From Rhodococcus sp. P1Y (GTDB taxonomy: Bacteria; Actinomycetota; Actinomycetes; Mycobacteriales; Mycobacteriaceae): a stretch of 64,000 nucleotides of DNA. The number at the start of each line of letters is the position of its first letter. Positions within the stretch are counted from its first letter, which is position 1. The position numbers were made by a program, and so were the translations under genes. The notes beneath the pieces are model-generated. The model was given only the letters and a program-made list of their open reading frames with translations, made no database searches and had not been told where the DNA came from. Shown here piece after piece: positions 34,642-44,498 of this stretch. The stretch spans positions 62,001 to 126,000 of the forward strand of contig NZ_CP032762.1 of NCBI RefSeq assembly GCF_003641205.1, given 5' to 3'.

Positions 34642-34707
34642 AGATGCAGCAATACGGGGTGCGGGCTGCCGGCACGTCGTATTCATCTACCGCGAGGAGA
34701 TCTCCCT

Positions 34708-35817
34708 GTGAAGACGAAAGCAGCAGTACTGTTCGAAGCACACAAGCCTTTCGAGATCCTCGAGCTCGAACTCGACGGACCCGGACCAGGCGAAGTCCTC
34801 ATCAAGTATGTGGCAGCCGGGCTGTGCCATTCGGATCTTCATTTGCTCGACGGTGATCTGCCACCTCGTTTCCCGATCGTCGGCGGGCACGAAGGCTCCG
34901 GGATCATCGAGGAAGTCGGACCAGGCGTCACCAAGGTCAAACCCGGTGATCATGTGGTCTGCTCGTTCATTCCGAACTGCGGCACCTGCCGCTACTGTTC
35001 GACGGGGCGGCAGAACCTGTGCGACATGGGCGCAACGATCCTCGAAGGATGCATGCCCGACGGTTCATTCCGTCGTCGCGACAGCAAGGGCACCGAATTC
35101 GGCGCGATGTGCATGCTCGGCACCTTCGCCGAACGAGCGACGATCTCGCAGCACTCCGTCGTCAAGATCGACGACTGGTTGCCCTTGGAGACAGCGGTTC
35201 TCGTCGGCTGCGGTGTGCCCTCAGGATGGGGCACTTCCGTCTACGCGGGCGGTGTGCGCGCGGGCGACTCGGTGATCATCTACGGCATCGGTGGCCTCGG
35301 CATCAACGCCGTCCAGGGCGCTGTGCATGCCGGAGCCAAGCATGTTCTCGTCGTCGACCCTCTCGAGTTCAAGCGCAATCAGGCGCTGAAATTCGGTGCG
35401 ACACACGCTTTCGCGGACGCCGCATCGGCTCAGGAGAAGCTCACCGAGCTGACTTGGGGTCAGGGCGCAGATCAGGCGCTGATTCTTGTCGGTACCGTCG
35501 ACGAAGAGGTCGTGCAGGCTGCCACCGCAGCCATCGGAAAGGGCGGCACCGTCGTCATCACCGGACTCGCCGATCCCGAGGCCCTGACGGTCCATGTGTC
35601 GGGCACCGACCTGACGCTGAACCAGAAGACCATCAAGGGAACGTTGTTCGGTTCGGCCAACCCGCAGTACGACATCGTGCGGCTCCTGCGGCTCTACGAC
35701 GCCGGTCAGCTCAAGCTCGACGAACTGATCACCAGCACGTACTCACTCGAGCAGGTCAACGAGGGCTACCAGGATCTACGCGACGGAAAGAACATGCGCG
35801 GGGTGATTCACCTGTAG
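34708..35817 (+). CDS. Zinc alcohol dehydrogenase, NDMA-dependent type
   Basis: 369 residues, GTG 34708 with GAGGAG 8 nt upstream. Zinc ligands Cys40 and His61 (catalytic) and Cys91, Cys94, Cys97, Cys105 (structural) are present, as is the cofactor motif 'YGIGGLGINAVQG'. Sequence features such as 'DGSFRRRDSKGTEFGAMCMLGTFAE' and 'DLTLNQKTIKGTLFGSANPQYDI' match the actinobacterial NDMA-dependent alcohol dehydrogenases with tightly bound nicotinamide cofactor. Regulation by the upstream AcoR-like protein is likely. It ends 12 bp before repeat B2. Confidence 0.88.
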   Translation: MKTKAAVLFEAHKPFEILELELDGPGPGEVLIKYVAAGLCHSDLHLLDGDLPPRFPIVGGHEGSGIIEEVGPGVTKVKPGDHVVCSFIPNCGTCRYCSTGRQNLCDMGATILEGCMPDGSFRRRDSKGTEFGAMCMLGTFAERATISQHSVVKIDDWLPLETAVLVGCGVPSGWGTSVYAGGVRAGDSVIIYGIGGLGINAVQGAVHAGAKHVLVVDPLEFKRNQALKFGATHAFADAASAQEKLTELTWGQGADQALILVGTVDEEVVQAATAAIGKGGTVVITGLADPEALTVHVSGTDLTLNQKTIKGTLFGSANPQYDIVRLLRLYDAGQLKLDELITSTYSLEQVNEGYQDLRDGKNMRGVIHL

Positions 35818-35829
35818 GCGCCGTCGGCG

Positions 35830-35875
35830 CATGTGAGCGGAAATACGTAGACCCCTATGCATTTTCGTTCACATG
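35830..35875. repeat. Family B palindromic repeat, copy B2
   Basis: Left arm starts CATGTGAGCGGAAATACG, loop ACCC, right arm ends GCATTTTCGTTCACATG. It lies between convergent genes (stops at 35817 and 35890), suggesting terminator use. Shares its arms and 4-nt loop plan with copy B1 at 11650. Confidence 0.75.
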
Positions 35876-35889
35876 CGACGTCAGCCGTC

Positions 35890-37095
35890 TCACAGGTACT
35901 TCTTCAGCTCCATCCGCGCGATCGACATCTTGTGGACCTCGTCCGGTCCGTCGGCGAGCCGGAGGGTGCGGATGTGGGCGTACATCATCGCGAGTGGGAA
36001 GTCGTTGCTCACGCCGCCTCCGCCGTGTACCTGAATGGCTCGGTCGATGATCTTCAACGCCATCTCGGGTGCTGCGACCTTGATGGCCGCGATCTCCGTG
36101 CGCGCTTCCTTGTTCCCGACGGTGTCCATCAGGTAGGCGGCTTTGAGGGTCAGCAGCCGCGTCTTCTCGATCTCGATTCGCGCTTCTGCTATCCAGTCCC
36201 CGATGTTGGATCGCGTGGCGATCGGCTTGCCGAAGGTGACTCTCGATACTGCACGCCGACAAAGCAATTCGAGAGCTCGTTCGGCAACGCCGATGGTGCG
36301 CATCGCGTGGTGGATACGTCCTGGCCCGAGGCGAGCCTGGCTGATCGCGAAGCCTTCGCCCGGCCCCTTCAGCACGTCCTTCGACGGCACCCGCACATCC
36401 TCGAACAAGACCTCGGCATGACCCTCACGATCGATGTATCCGAAGACCGGCAGGTTTCGCACGATGGTGACTCCGGGCGCATCGATGGGAACGACGAGCA
36501 TCGACTGTTGACGGTGACTCGCAGCGTCCGGTTCGGTCTTGCCCATGACGATGAGCACCTTGCAGTTCTTGTGCAGCGCGTTCGATGTCCACCACTTGCG
36601 CCCGTTGAGGATGTAGTCGTCACCGTCGCGTTCCATCTTCATCGCGATGTTGGTGGCGTCCGAGCTCGCAACATCCGGCTCGGTCATCGCGAACGCCGAG
36701 CGAATCGTGCCGTCCAGCAACGGCTTCAAGTACTTCTCTTTGTGCTCGTCGGTACCGAAGAGGGTGAAGACTTCCATGTTGCCGGTGTCCGGCGCGTTGC
36801 AGTTGCATGCCTCGGGCGCGAGCAGGCTTCGTCCCATGATCTCCGCGAGCGGCGCGTACTCGAGGTTGGTCAGACCGGGGCCCCACTCCGGATGTGGGTG
36901 GAAGAGGTTCCACAGACCGCGAGACCTGGCCTCCTTCTTCAGGTCCTCGATGATCTGGGGTTGCCCGTGCGGATCGCCGAGTTCGCGCATCTGTTCGTCG
37001 TACACCGACTCCGCGGGATACACATGCGAGTCCATGAACTCGAGCAGGTCGGTCTGATACTGCAGGCCGCGGTCGGTGGTTTCGAAGAACGACAC
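35890..37095 (-). CDS. Acyl-CoA dehydrogenase
   Basis: 401 residues from GTG 37095, with GAGGAG overlapping the stop of the upstream SDR gene. Acyl-CoA dehydrogenase signatures are present: '[17 protein letters not shown]' (FAD/substrate loop), 'GRKWWTSNA', '[19 protein letters not shown]' and the C-terminal '[34 protein letters not shown]'. The N-terminal '[18 protein letters not shown]' fits the ACAD10/11-like group. It oxidises an acyl-CoA to enoyl-CoA, passing electrons to ETF; chain length is unknown. Confidence 0.9.
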   Translation of the reverse strand: MSFFETTDRGLQYQTDLLEFMDSHVYPAESVYDEQMRELGDPHGQPQIIEDLKKEARSRGLWNLFHPHPEWGPGLTNLEYAPLAEIMGRSLLAPEACNCNAPDTGNMEVFTLFGTDEHKEKYLKPLLDGTIRSAFAMTEPDVASSDATNIAMKMERDGDDYILNGRKWWTSNALHKNCKVLIVMGKTEPDAASHRQQSMLVVPIDAPGVTIVRNLPVFGYIDREGHAEVLFEDVRVPSKDVLKGPGEGFAISQARLGPGRIHHAMRTIGVAERALELLCRRAVSRVTFGKPIATRSNIGDWIAEARIEIEKTRLLTLKAAYLMDTVGNKEARTEIAAIKVAAPEMALKIIDRAIQVHGGGGVSNDFPLAMMYAHIRTLRLADGPDEVHKMSIARMELKKYL

Positions 37096-37103
37096 GTTTC
37101 TCC

Positions 37104-37916
37104 TCAATTGTTTTCGCCCAGAAGGGCTTTCTGGTAGCGACGCATGCCGCGCAGCCACCTGTCGTAATCTGCACCCTTGTTGCGGTACATGTCGAGCACA
37201 TTCGGATGCGGGAGGATCAAGAATTGTTCGGCGTCCATCGCGCCGAGAACGATCTCGGCGACGTCCGCGGGCTCGAGCACGTCACCGGCCGACAACACCG
37301 CCTTCGTCGCGGCGGCGCCGAGCGCACTACCGGACTCCTGCCCCTCGTACAACAATTTCGTATTGACGCCCATGGGGCACAGGCAACTGACCCTGATGCC
37401 GCGGTCCCCGTAGGTCACGTTCAACCATTCAGCGAACCCGACGGCAGCATGTTTGGTGACCGAGTATGTCGCAGAACCGATTTGCGTCAGAAGACCGGCT
37501 GCAGACGCGGTACTGACGAAGTACCCTTCGCCGCGTTCGAGCCACTTCGGGACGAGCAACTGCGCCGCCCTGATGTGCGCTCGCAGGTTGACGTCGATCG
37601 ACAGATCCCAGTCCGCCTCGGAGGCCTCGAGCCCTGGGGCTCCGCCGATCCCCGCATTCGCGAAGTACAGATCGACCGGTCCGAACGTGTCCTCGGCGAG
37701 CGCGATCAGTGCAGCGATGTCCTCGGTCTTGGAGGCGTCACCGCCGAGGGACACCGCCGAACCCTGTTCGAGTCGGTCCACCACCTTCGACGCCGACACC
37801 GGGTCCAAGTCCGACACGACGACCCTCGCGCCCTCCGACACCAGACGCTCCGCAAGTGCGCCCCCGATCCCGCCGCCTCCACCGGTAACAACGGCAACCT
37901 TGCCTGTAACCTTCAT
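37104..37916 (-). CDS. SDR oxidoreductase upstream of acyl-CoA dehydrogenase
   Basis: 270 residues from ATG 37916 (a GTG lies directly before it). TGGGGGIG cofactor motif at 11-18, 'NAG' at 87-89, catalytic Ser138, Tyr151 and Lys155, and 'VSDLDP' at the end of strand 2, suggesting NAD(H). The stop overlaps the ribosome binding site of the acyl-CoA dehydrogenase, so the two are co-translated, probably as steps of one beta-oxidation-like degradation. Divergent from the Old Yellow Enzyme gene. Confidence 0.88.
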   Translation of the reverse strand: MKVTGKVAVVTGGGGGIGGALAERLVSEGARVVVSDLDPVSASKVVDRLEQGSAVSLGGDASKTEDIAALIALAEDTFGPVDLYFANAGIGGAPGLEASEADWDLSIDVNLRAHIRAAQLLVPKWLERGEGYFVSTASAAGLLTQIGSATYSVTKHAAVGFAEWLNVTYGDRGIRVSCLCPMGVNTKLLYEGQESGSALGAAATKAVLSAGDVLEPADVAEIVLGAMDAEQFLILPHPNVLDMYRNKGADYDRWLRGMRRYQKALLGENN

Positions 37917-38004
37917 CACCCAGGTATATCATTCGGCAATTTACGCAGGCATTCCGCAGGCGCAGGCAGGAATAACGTCCCTCGGCCGCCGGTTGGTGCA
38001 CGAG

Positions 38005-39144
38005 GTGACCGACACCGCGACAAAGACACAGGAAACCGCAGGGCTCTTCACACCGATCGAGGTGAAGTCCTTGAAACTGCGCAATCGCTTTGCCATGGCT
38101 CCGATGACCCGCGCATTCTCACCTGGCGGCGTGCCGCGAGAGAACGTTGCCGAGTACTACCGCAAACGTGCGGCAGGCGGCACGAGCCTGATCATCACCG
38201 AGGGCACGCTGATCCCCGACCCCGCGGCCGGTCCCGATACCCGCGTCCCCCTCATCTACGGCGACGAGAGCCTGGACGGCTGGCGCGCAGTCGTCGACGC
38301 TGTGCATGCCGAGGGCTCGTCGATCATTCCCCAGCTCTGGCATCTGGGTGTTCAGCGCGGCGAGGAGCCTCGCCTCAACCCCGACGTCACCACCGTCAGC
38401 CCGTCGGGACTCGGTCTCGACGGCACGCCGCTCGGTCGCGCATTCACCAGCGCCGATCTCGATCAGTTGATCCAGTATTGGGTCGACGCGGCAGCCAACG
38501 CGAAAAGCGTCGGATTCGACGGCGTCGAACTGCACGGTGCGCACGGCTACTTGCTCGACGAATTCTTCTGGCAGACAACCAATGTTCGTGAAGATCGCTT
38601 CGGCGGTTCACTCGAAGCGCGTACCCGCTTTCCCGCCGAGGTCGTGGCGGCCATCCGCGCCGAAGTGGGTGACGATTTCGCCATCGTCTACCGCTACTCG
38701 CAGTGGAAGGCCGGCTTCTACGACGCCAAGATCGCGCAGACCCCGCAGGAACTCGAGCAGGTTCTGACGCCGTTGGTGAATGCAGGAGTCGACGTGTTCC
38801 ACCCGTCGACCCGCCGCCACTGGGTACCGGAGTTTCCGGACCTCGCCGGATCGGACGCCGTTCGCGGACTTGCCGGTTGGACGAAGGAGATCACTGGACT
38901 CCCGACGATCACCGTCGGATCGGTCGGTCTGGACAAGGTGTTCGACGGCGCATGGGGCCCCGACGCCGCGTCGGGCACCACCGATCTGAATCCGCTTCTC
39001 GAACAATTCGCTCGCGACGAATTCGACATCGTCGCAGTAGGTCGTGCACTGCTCGCCGATCCGGAGTGGGTGAACAAGGTGCAGTCCGATCGACTCGACG
39101 AGCGCGTCGCATTTTCCCGGGATCACATCACGACGCTGAACTAG
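38005..39144 (+). CDS. NADH:flavin oxidoreductase (Old Yellow Enzyme)
   Basis: 379 residues from GTG 38005 (GTG 37996 is also in frame; neither has a strong ribosome binding site). FMN TIM-barrel with OYE hallmarks: 'LFTPIEVKSLKLRNRFAMAPMTRAFS', 'LWHLGVQRG', 'GFDGVELHGAHGYLLDEFFWQ' with the His pair region, 'RFGGSLEARTRF' and 'IVAVGRALLADPEW'. OYEs reduce activated C=C bonds using NAD(P)H. The upstream frame extends to 37453 but overlaps the divergent SDR and is not coding. Confidence 0.9.
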   Translation: MTDTATKTQETAGLFTPIEVKSLKLRNRFAMAPMTRAFSPGGVPRENVAEYYRKRAAGGTSLIITEGTLIPDPAAGPDTRVPLIYGDESLDGWRAVVDAVHAEGSSIIPQLWHLGVQRGEEPRLNPDVTTVSPSGLGLDGTPLGRAFTSADLDQLIQYWVDAAANAKSVGFDGVELHGAHGYLLDEFFWQTTNVREDRFGGSLEARTRFPAEVVAAIRAEVGDDFAIVYRYSQWKAGFYDAKIAQTPQELEQVLTPLVNAGVDVFHPSTRRHWVPEFPDLAGSDAVRGLAGWTKEITGLPTITVGSVGLDKVFDGAWGPDAASGTTDLNPLLEQFARDEFDIVAVGRALLADPEWVNKVQSDRLDERVAFSRDHITTLN

Positions 39145-39173
39145 GCGACTCCGTCGCAATTTGTTGGCGTCGT

Positions 39174-39229
39174 CGAGATCGAGGTTGTGCACAATTCTCG
39201 CCCACATACTCGTCACAACTTCGATCTCG
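39174..39229. terminator. Long inverted repeat between OYE and PLD genes
   Basis: Arms of 16 nt (39174-39189 CGAGATCGAGGTTGTG; 39214-39229 CACAACTTCGATCTCG) match at 15 of 16 positions around a 24-nt loop. It may end OYE transcription or act as a binding site for the downstream gene. It also argues against a PLD start at 39187, which lies inside the arm. Confidence 0.5.
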
Positions 39230-39276
39230 GCAGGTGGGCGCGGGACGCGGCGCCGGTTCTGACACAATTCCTCATC

Positions 39277-40947
39277 GTGATACCCCAGCCGCTACGGCGA
39301 TCGATCGACGCTCTGGCGGAGCGCCTCGGACGCAGCAGCGCTGCCTTGAACGAGCAGGTCCAGAAGTTCGATTCCGAGCATCCGTGGTTTCTGAGCTCGG
39401 AGGAACGGGGAAACCCGGATACCCGGATCGAAGCGTGGACGGAAGGCAACAGGGTCACCCCGCTCGTGCACGGCAAGCCGTACTTCGCGGCCCTTGCCGC
39501 CGCTCTCGACGAGGCCGGCGAGGGCGATCTGGTCATGTTCACCGATTGGCGCGGCGATCCCGAGCAGCTCCTGACCGACGACGTGACGGTCGAGGACGCC
39601 CTTGCCGGCGTTGCAGGCCGCGGCGGAATCGTCAAGGGCATGGTCTGGCGGTCGCACATCGAGACATTGGGGTTCACCGGCCCGAAGAATCGGAAGCTGG
39701 CACTTCGACTGGAGGAAGCGGGCGGCGAGGTCATCCTCGATCAGCGGGTTCTCGTGCTTGGCAGCCACCATCAGAAGTTCGTCGTCATCCGATACCGGGA
39801 CCCCGCGAAGTCCGACGTGGCGTTCGTCGGCGGTATCGACCTCGCCCGCGCCAGACGCGACGACGCCGACCATTTCGGTGACCCCGTCAGCAGACCGTTC
39901 CCGCCCGAATACGGCGAGATACCCGCCTGGCACGACATGCAGGTACAGCTCGAGGGTCCAACCGTCCGCGACATCGAGAATGTCTTCCGCGAGCGCTGGG
40001 AGGATCCGGCTGCACTGTCTCGGCTGCCGTGGCACGCGATCCCCGACATCCTTCGCGGAGTCACGCGCGAGCCGTCCGTACTCCCCGCCCAGCACGACGA
40101 GCCGGACGTTGCGGGCACGTGCGCTGTACAGCTCGTCCGCACGTACCCACGCCGTCGCCCCGCGTACCCATTCGCGACCCGCGGCGAGCGCAGCGCAGCT
40201 CGTGCGTACGCCAAGGTGCTGCGTCGTGCGCGTCGCCTGATCTACGTCGAGGACCAATATCTGTGGTCGGTGGACGTCGCCCGGGTGTTCGCGGCCGCGT
40301 TGCGTCGCTCTCCCGATCTACGGCTGGTCATCGTCGTCCCCAAGCACCTCGACGACGACAGTTCGCTGACCATTCCGTCCGCGCTGCTCGGCCACTCCGC
40401 GGCCCTGGACGTCATCCGGGACGCGGGGAGCGACCGAGTCCTCGTCCTCGATCTGGAGAACGACCGAGGAATTCCGGTGTATGTGCACTCGAAGGTGTGC
40501 ATCGTCGACGACGTATGGGCAGCTGTCGGCTCCGACAACTTCAATCGGCGGTCGTGGACTCACGACTCGGAACTGACGGCAGCCATCGTCGACGAGGAGC
40601 GCGACCTGCGGGCGCCCACCGACCCCGGGGGCCTCGGTGACGGTGCGCGGGTGTTCGCCCGCGATCTTCGACTCGAACTTGCTCGTGAACACCTGGGCCG
40701 CGCGCCGGGCGACGACGAGGACCTCGTGGATCCCGGTTCGTTCTTCGACGCCGTCAGCAGCAGCGCGACGCGCCTGGACGAGTGGCACCGCGCACCGTCT
40801 ACCTCGCCGAGGCCGACTGGAAGACTGCGTCGCCACGAGATCGACGTACCTCCACAGTGGCAGCAGCGGCTCGCGGCCGTGGCGTACCGACTGTTCGTCG
40901 ATCCAGACGGTCGTCCAATCGGAATGCGCTTCCGACGCCGATTCTGA
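39277..40947 (+). CDS. Phospholipase D-like (HKD) family protein
   Basis: About 556 residues from GTG 39277. Two HKD-type sites: 'GSHHQKFVVIRYRD' followed by 'AFVGGIDLARARRDDADH', and 'VHSKVCIVDDVWAAVGSDNFNRRSW'. The overall style (separate 'WRSH', 'ARPPWHDMQVQLEGP'-like 'IPAWHDMQVQLEGPTVRD') is of bacterial PLD/cardiolipin synthase relatives that hydrolyse or transfer phosphatidyl groups. No signal peptide was seen, so a cytoplasmic or membrane-surface location is likely. Substrate unknown. Confidence 0.85.
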   Translation: MIPQPLRRSIDALAERLGRSSAALNEQVQKFDSEHPWFLSSEERGNPDTRIEAWTEGNRVTPLVHGKPYFAALAAALDEAGEGDLVMFTDWRGDPEQLLTDDVTVEDALAGVAGRGGIVKGMVWRSHIETLGFTGPKNRKLALRLEEAGGEVILDQRVLVLGSHHQKFVVIRYRDPAKSDVAFVGGIDLARARRDDADHFGDPVSRPFPPEYGEIPAWHDMQVQLEGPTVRDIENVFRERWEDPAALSRLPWHAIPDILRGVTREPSVLPAQHDEPDVAGTCAVQLVRTYPRRRPAYPFATRGERSAARAYAKVLRRARRLIYVEDQYLWSVDVARVFAAALRRSPDLRLVIVVPKHLDDDSSLTIPSALLGHSAALDVIRDAGSDRVLVLDLENDRGIPVYVHSKVCIVDDVWAAVGSDNFNRRSWTHDSELTAAIVDEERDLRAPTDPGGLGDGARVFARDLRLELAREHLGRAPGDDEDLVDPGSFFDAVSSSATRLDEWHRAPSTSPRPTGRLRRHEIDVPPQWQQRLAAVAYRLFVDPDGRPIGMRFRRRF

Positions 40948-40965
40948 CTCGGCGGTCCGGCTGAA

Positions 40966-43665
40966 CTACAGGGCCGTCAGCTTGTCGAAGATGCGGTCCG
41001 GAGTGAACGGCAACGAATCGAACCGAATACCGGTCGCGTCGAGGAGTGCATTCGACACAGCAGGGGCCACCGGGTTGATCGCGCACTCACCCTGCGATTT
41101 CGCGCCCATCGGCCCGATCGTGTCGTAGGTGTCGGCGAAGAACACCTCCGTCGGAGGCAGATCCGCGAACGCCGGGATCCGATAGTTGCGAAAGTTCGGA
41201 TTGATCACTGCGCCCGTCGGGCCGTGCACCATGTTCTCGGTCAACGCCCATCCGAACGCCATCCCGACCGCACCGTCGATTTGACCGCGACATTGCAGGG
41301 GATTGATGGGTCGGCCGATGTCGGCGCCGTGCACGCTCTGCAGAATCCTGATCTCACCGGTCACCTTGTGCAGTGCCAGACGGACTCCATGCACGTTCGA
41401 CGCTATGGTCCGAGGCGTCAGATACGCCTTGCGAGTAGCGTGCAGCTTCCGACCGGATTCCTTTCGCGCGGTGTACAGATCGGACAGCGGAATCCGCCGG
41501 CCGCCGCACACGACGGCGTCGCCCTCCAGCTCGCAGTCCTCGCGCGGACTTCCGCTGTATTCGCTTGCGAAGCAGAGGATGTCGTCTTTCAAGGCCAGCG
41601 CCGTCAGGTGTACTGCTTTCCCTGCGACCACGGTGCCCGTGCTCGCGAACGTCCCCGTGTCGTAGAGTGTCCTGTCGGTGTCCGCGTTTACGATGTCGAC
41701 GCCGGAGGCCTTGGTTCCGAGAACGCCTGCGGCAATCTGTCGGTGCGCGTTGGTGATTCCGTTGCCCATCTCCGAGGATCCCACCGCGAGGTGGTACGTG
41801 CCGGTTTCGAGAAGGGTCATCTCTGCGCCCGACCGATGCTCGGTCGGGGGCCCACACTCGAGCAAGGCGAGGGCAATTCCGGTCCCGACGAGCCAGTCGT
41901 CGCCCTCCGGGGGTTCGACGCCATTGCCCTGGGCAAGCGAGGCCTCGACGTGATCGAGACACTGATCGAGTCCGTAACTGCCGAAGCTCGCATCGCTCGG
42001 GCCGTCCCAGACCGACTCGACAAGATCCGTCGGTCCGACCATGTTCCTTCGACGCAGCGCAAGTGGGCTCATGCCGAGCAGGTGCGCAAGTTCGTCCATC
42101 GCACATTCGATGGCGAACGTGGTCTGCGAGGCACCGTATCCCCGGAAGCCACCTCCTGGAATCACATTGGTGTACACCGCAAAACCGAGTGCCTTCTTGT
42201 TGGAGCACCGGTATGCAGCGAGAGGACTACCGAGCGCAGCGGCAAGGGTTTCGCTCGCATGGTTGGCGTAGGCGCCGGTGTTGGACACCACGTACACCTC
42301 GAGCGCGGTCAGGGTTCCGTCGCGGGTGGCGCCGAGCTTGACCCTGGTCGTCATCTGATGCCGCGTCGTCGAGCCGATGAACTCTTCCTCGCGCGTCCAC
42401 TCCCATTTGACCGGCCGTCCGAGCTTCATGGTCGCCCACAGCACGAGATCCTCGGAGATCATCTCCTGCTTGCCGCCGAAGCCGCCGCCGACGCGTTCGG
42501 TGAAGACATGCACGTCACGTGCTCTGAGGCCGAGCAGATAACAGAGCTTGGCCTGCACGACGAACGGTGCCTGGGTACTCGTGCGGACATGCCAACGGCC
42601 GTCGTCGCCGCGCCAGGCGATCGAGCCGTGCGTCTCGAGGTGGGCATGCTGCACGCGGGAGGTCGAGTAGGTGCGTTCGTGCACCGCATCGGCCCGTGCG
42701 AAACCGTCGGCGACACTGCCGACCTCCCCGTGAATGTCGACAAAGATGTTGCCGTTCTCCTCGAATCCCTTGTCGTGCAGCACGGGTGCGCCGGGTTCCA
42801 TCGCCGAGAACGGGTCGAAGACTGCAGGGAGTTCGTCATAAGTCACGTTCAGCGCACGGCAGCCCGCCTCGGCCGCAGCCTCTGTCTCGGCGACCACGGC
42901 AGCGATACGCTGTCCGACGAACCGGATGACGTCGTCAAGGATCAGGGTGTCGTCGGGATCCACCAGGTGGTCCTCGTGCAGCGCGGTGCTGTAGAGCCGG
43001 TGCGGGACATCCTCGTGGGTGAACACCGCCACCACCCCGGGGACGGCAAGCGCGGAAGTTCTGTCGATGTTCGTGATTCGCGCATGCGCGTGCGGTGAGC
43101 GGAGCACCTTCAGGTGAAGAAGGTTCGGGACGGTGACGTCCATCGTGTACTTCGCGTGGCCGGTGACGATGTCTTCGGTGAACGGGTTGGCAAGGCTTGC
43201 CCCACAGGCTTTTCCAGCAACATCCTGCTCGACCTCGGTGAGACCGTGAACGGCGTCGGCGATGGATCTGTAGCCCGTGCAGCGACACAGATTTCCTTTC
43301 AGCGCACGCGGCAGATCTTGCTTCTGCTCGTCCGTCAGCGCTGCAGCCGTCATGATCATTCCCGCTGCGCAGAAACCACATTGAAACGACTGCGCGTCAT
43401 GGAACGACTGCTGCATCGTGTGTAGCGTGTCCCCGTCCGCGAGTCCCTGCACGGTGGTCACCTTCTTGCCTTCGGCGCGGAACGCCGGAACGAGGCACGA
43501 GTGAAACGGCTTCCCGTCCAGCCACACTGTGCATGCGCCGCAGTCCCCGGAATCGCACCCCTTCTTCACCCCGTAGATCTCTCGATCGCGCAGGAAGGTC
43601 CGAAGGCATTGTCCCGGTTCCGGTTCGGCCGAGAAGAGTTTCCCGTCGACGTCGAATTCACTCAT
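40966..43665 (-). CDS. Xanthine dehydrogenase-family molybdenum hydroxylase, fused [2Fe-2S] + Mo subunit
   Basis: 899 residues from ATG 43665. Residues 1-150 hold two [2Fe-2S] sites: Cys37, Cys42, Cys45, Cys57 (plant type) and Cys96, Cys99, Cys127, Cys129. From about 155 the molybdopterin subunit follows with 'TGHAKYTMDVTVPNLLHLKVLRSPHAHA', 'GGGFGGKQE', 'GGGFRGYGASQTTFAIE' and the catalytic Glu in 'GAKSQGECAINP'. Fused FeS-Mo polypeptides are less common than three separate subunits. It should hydroxylate a heterocycle or aldehyde with water-derived oxygen; the substrate is unknown. The upstream FAD subunit overlaps by ATGA. Confidence 0.9.
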   Translation of the reverse strand: MSEFDVDGKLFSAEPEPGQCLRTFLRDREIYGVKKGCDSGDCGACTVWLDGKPFHSCLVPAFRAEGKKVTTVQGLADGDTLHTMQQSFHDAQSFQCGFCAAGMIMTAAALTDEQKQDLPRALKGNLCRCTGYRSIADAVHGLTEVEQDVAGKACGASLANPFTEDIVTGHAKYTMDVTVPNLLHLKVLRSPHAHARITNIDRTSALAVPGVVAVFTHEDVPHRLYSTALHEDHLVDPDDTLILDDVIRFVGQRIAAVVAETEAAAEAGCRALNVTYDELPAVFDPFSAMEPGAPVLHDKGFEENGNIFVDIHGEVGSVADGFARADAVHERTYSTSRVQHAHLETHGSIAWRGDDGRWHVRTSTQAPFVVQAKLCYLLGLRARDVHVFTERVGGGFGGKQEMISEDLVLWATMKLGRPVKWEWTREEEFIGSTTRHQMTTRVKLGATRDGTLTALEVYVVSNTGAYANHASETLAAALGSPLAAYRCSNKKALGFAVYTNVIPGGGFRGYGASQTTFAIECAMDELAHLLGMSPLALRRRNMVGPTDLVESVWDGPSDASFGSYGLDQCLDHVEASLAQGNGVEPPEGDDWLVGTGIALALLECGPPTEHRSGAEMTLLETGTYHLAVGSSEMGNGITNAHRQIAAGVLGTKASGVDIVNADTDRTLYDTGTFASTGTVVAGKAVHLTALALKDDILCFASEYSGSPREDCELEGDAVVCGGRRIPLSDLYTARKESGRKLHATRKAYLTPRTIASNVHGVRLALHKVTGEIRILQSVHGADIGRPINPLQCRGQIDGAVGMAFGWALTENMVHGPTGAVINPNFRNYRIPAFADLPPTEVFFADTYDTIGPMGAKSQGECAINPVAPAVSNALLDATGIRFDSLPFTPDRIFDKLTAL

Positions 43666-44477
43666 GCCAACTCCATACGGATCTGCTCGGCGAAGTAGTA
43701 AGTCAGGTGTTTCTTGTACGGCGCAGAACCGTTGACGTCCTGGAAGAAGCCGTCTGCTTCGGTCTCCTGCGCGATATCCGTTCGGAGCTGCTCGCCACTG
43801 GGAATCTTCTCGTACTGGAACTGCACCGGCCGAGGCGTCGCCGCGGTAACCGTCAGCGTGAAGTCCGAACCATCGGTTGCGCAGGTACCGATGATCAAGG
43901 CTGCGGATCGGCCCGCATGGACCAGCGACTGCTGTCGCCACGCGTAGCGCTTACGCAGCGATTCGGCAGGCAGGTGAACGGACCTGAGCAGTTCACCGGG
44001 CCCGAGGACGTTCGCATGATCACCGGTCACGAAGTCCCTCGCGGCGACAGCTCGCGCGGGGCCGACCCGGGGAATCAGCGTGTACACGCCGTCGAGGGCA
44101 GCGGTCAACGAAATCATCGCGCCCGCAGGAAGAGACATGCAGATGTTGCCGCCGACCGTCGCTGCGTTCCAGATCTTGAACGATGCCAGCAACGAGCGAC
44201 AGCAATCGCCGAACAGCGCAGTCGCGGTCCAGTCCGTGGGCCCGTCGAACGCGAACAACTCGGCTATCCGGCATGTTGCGGCAATCTCGAGACCCTCGTC
44301 CGTCACGGTCAGCGCGGGCCACGCCAACCCGTCCAGATCGATCAACGTATCGCGGTCGACCTGCGGTTCGGAGAACAGCCACGTGCCGCCCGCCAACCAG
44401 GCGTACCCGTCCCGCCAATCTTCGATCTGGTCGAGCGACGTCGGCCGCTTCACCTCACCTATGGTTCCCAGGTTCAT
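43662..44477 (-). CDS. FAD-binding subunit of molybdenum hydroxylase (CoxM-like)
   Basis: 271 residues, FAD_binding_5 type: N-terminal 'WLAGGTWLFSEPQVDRDTLIDLDGLAWPAL' and 'IWNAATVGGNICMSLPAGAMISLTAALDGVYTL' are the FAD/pyrophosphate loops, with a CO_deh_flav_C-like C-terminal domain. Transfers electrons from the FeS centres of the fused Mo subunit to NAD or another acceptor. It begins 21 bp after the multicopper oxidase stop. Confidence 0.88.
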   Translation of the reverse strand: MNLGTIGEVKRPTSLDQIEDWRDGYAWLAGGTWLFSEPQVDRDTLIDLDGLAWPALTVTDEGLEIAATCRIAELFAFDGPTDWTATALFGDCCRSLLASFKIWNAATVGGNICMSLPAGAMISLTAALDGVYTLIPRVGPARAVAARDFVTGDHANVLGPGELLRSVHLPAESLRKRYAWRQQSLVHAGRSAALIIGTCATDGSDFTLTVTAATPRPVQFQYEKIPSGEQLRTDIAQETEADGFFQDVNGSAPYKKHLTYYFAEQIRMELA

Positions 44478-44498
44478 CGCTTGTCCTTCCTAGCGCTG

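Noticed and set aside
41224..43098. 624-codon open frame on the + strand opposite the molybdenum hydroxylase
   Set aside because: High-GC shadow frame; its product has no domain pattern, while the minus strand encodes intact FeS and Mo motifs.
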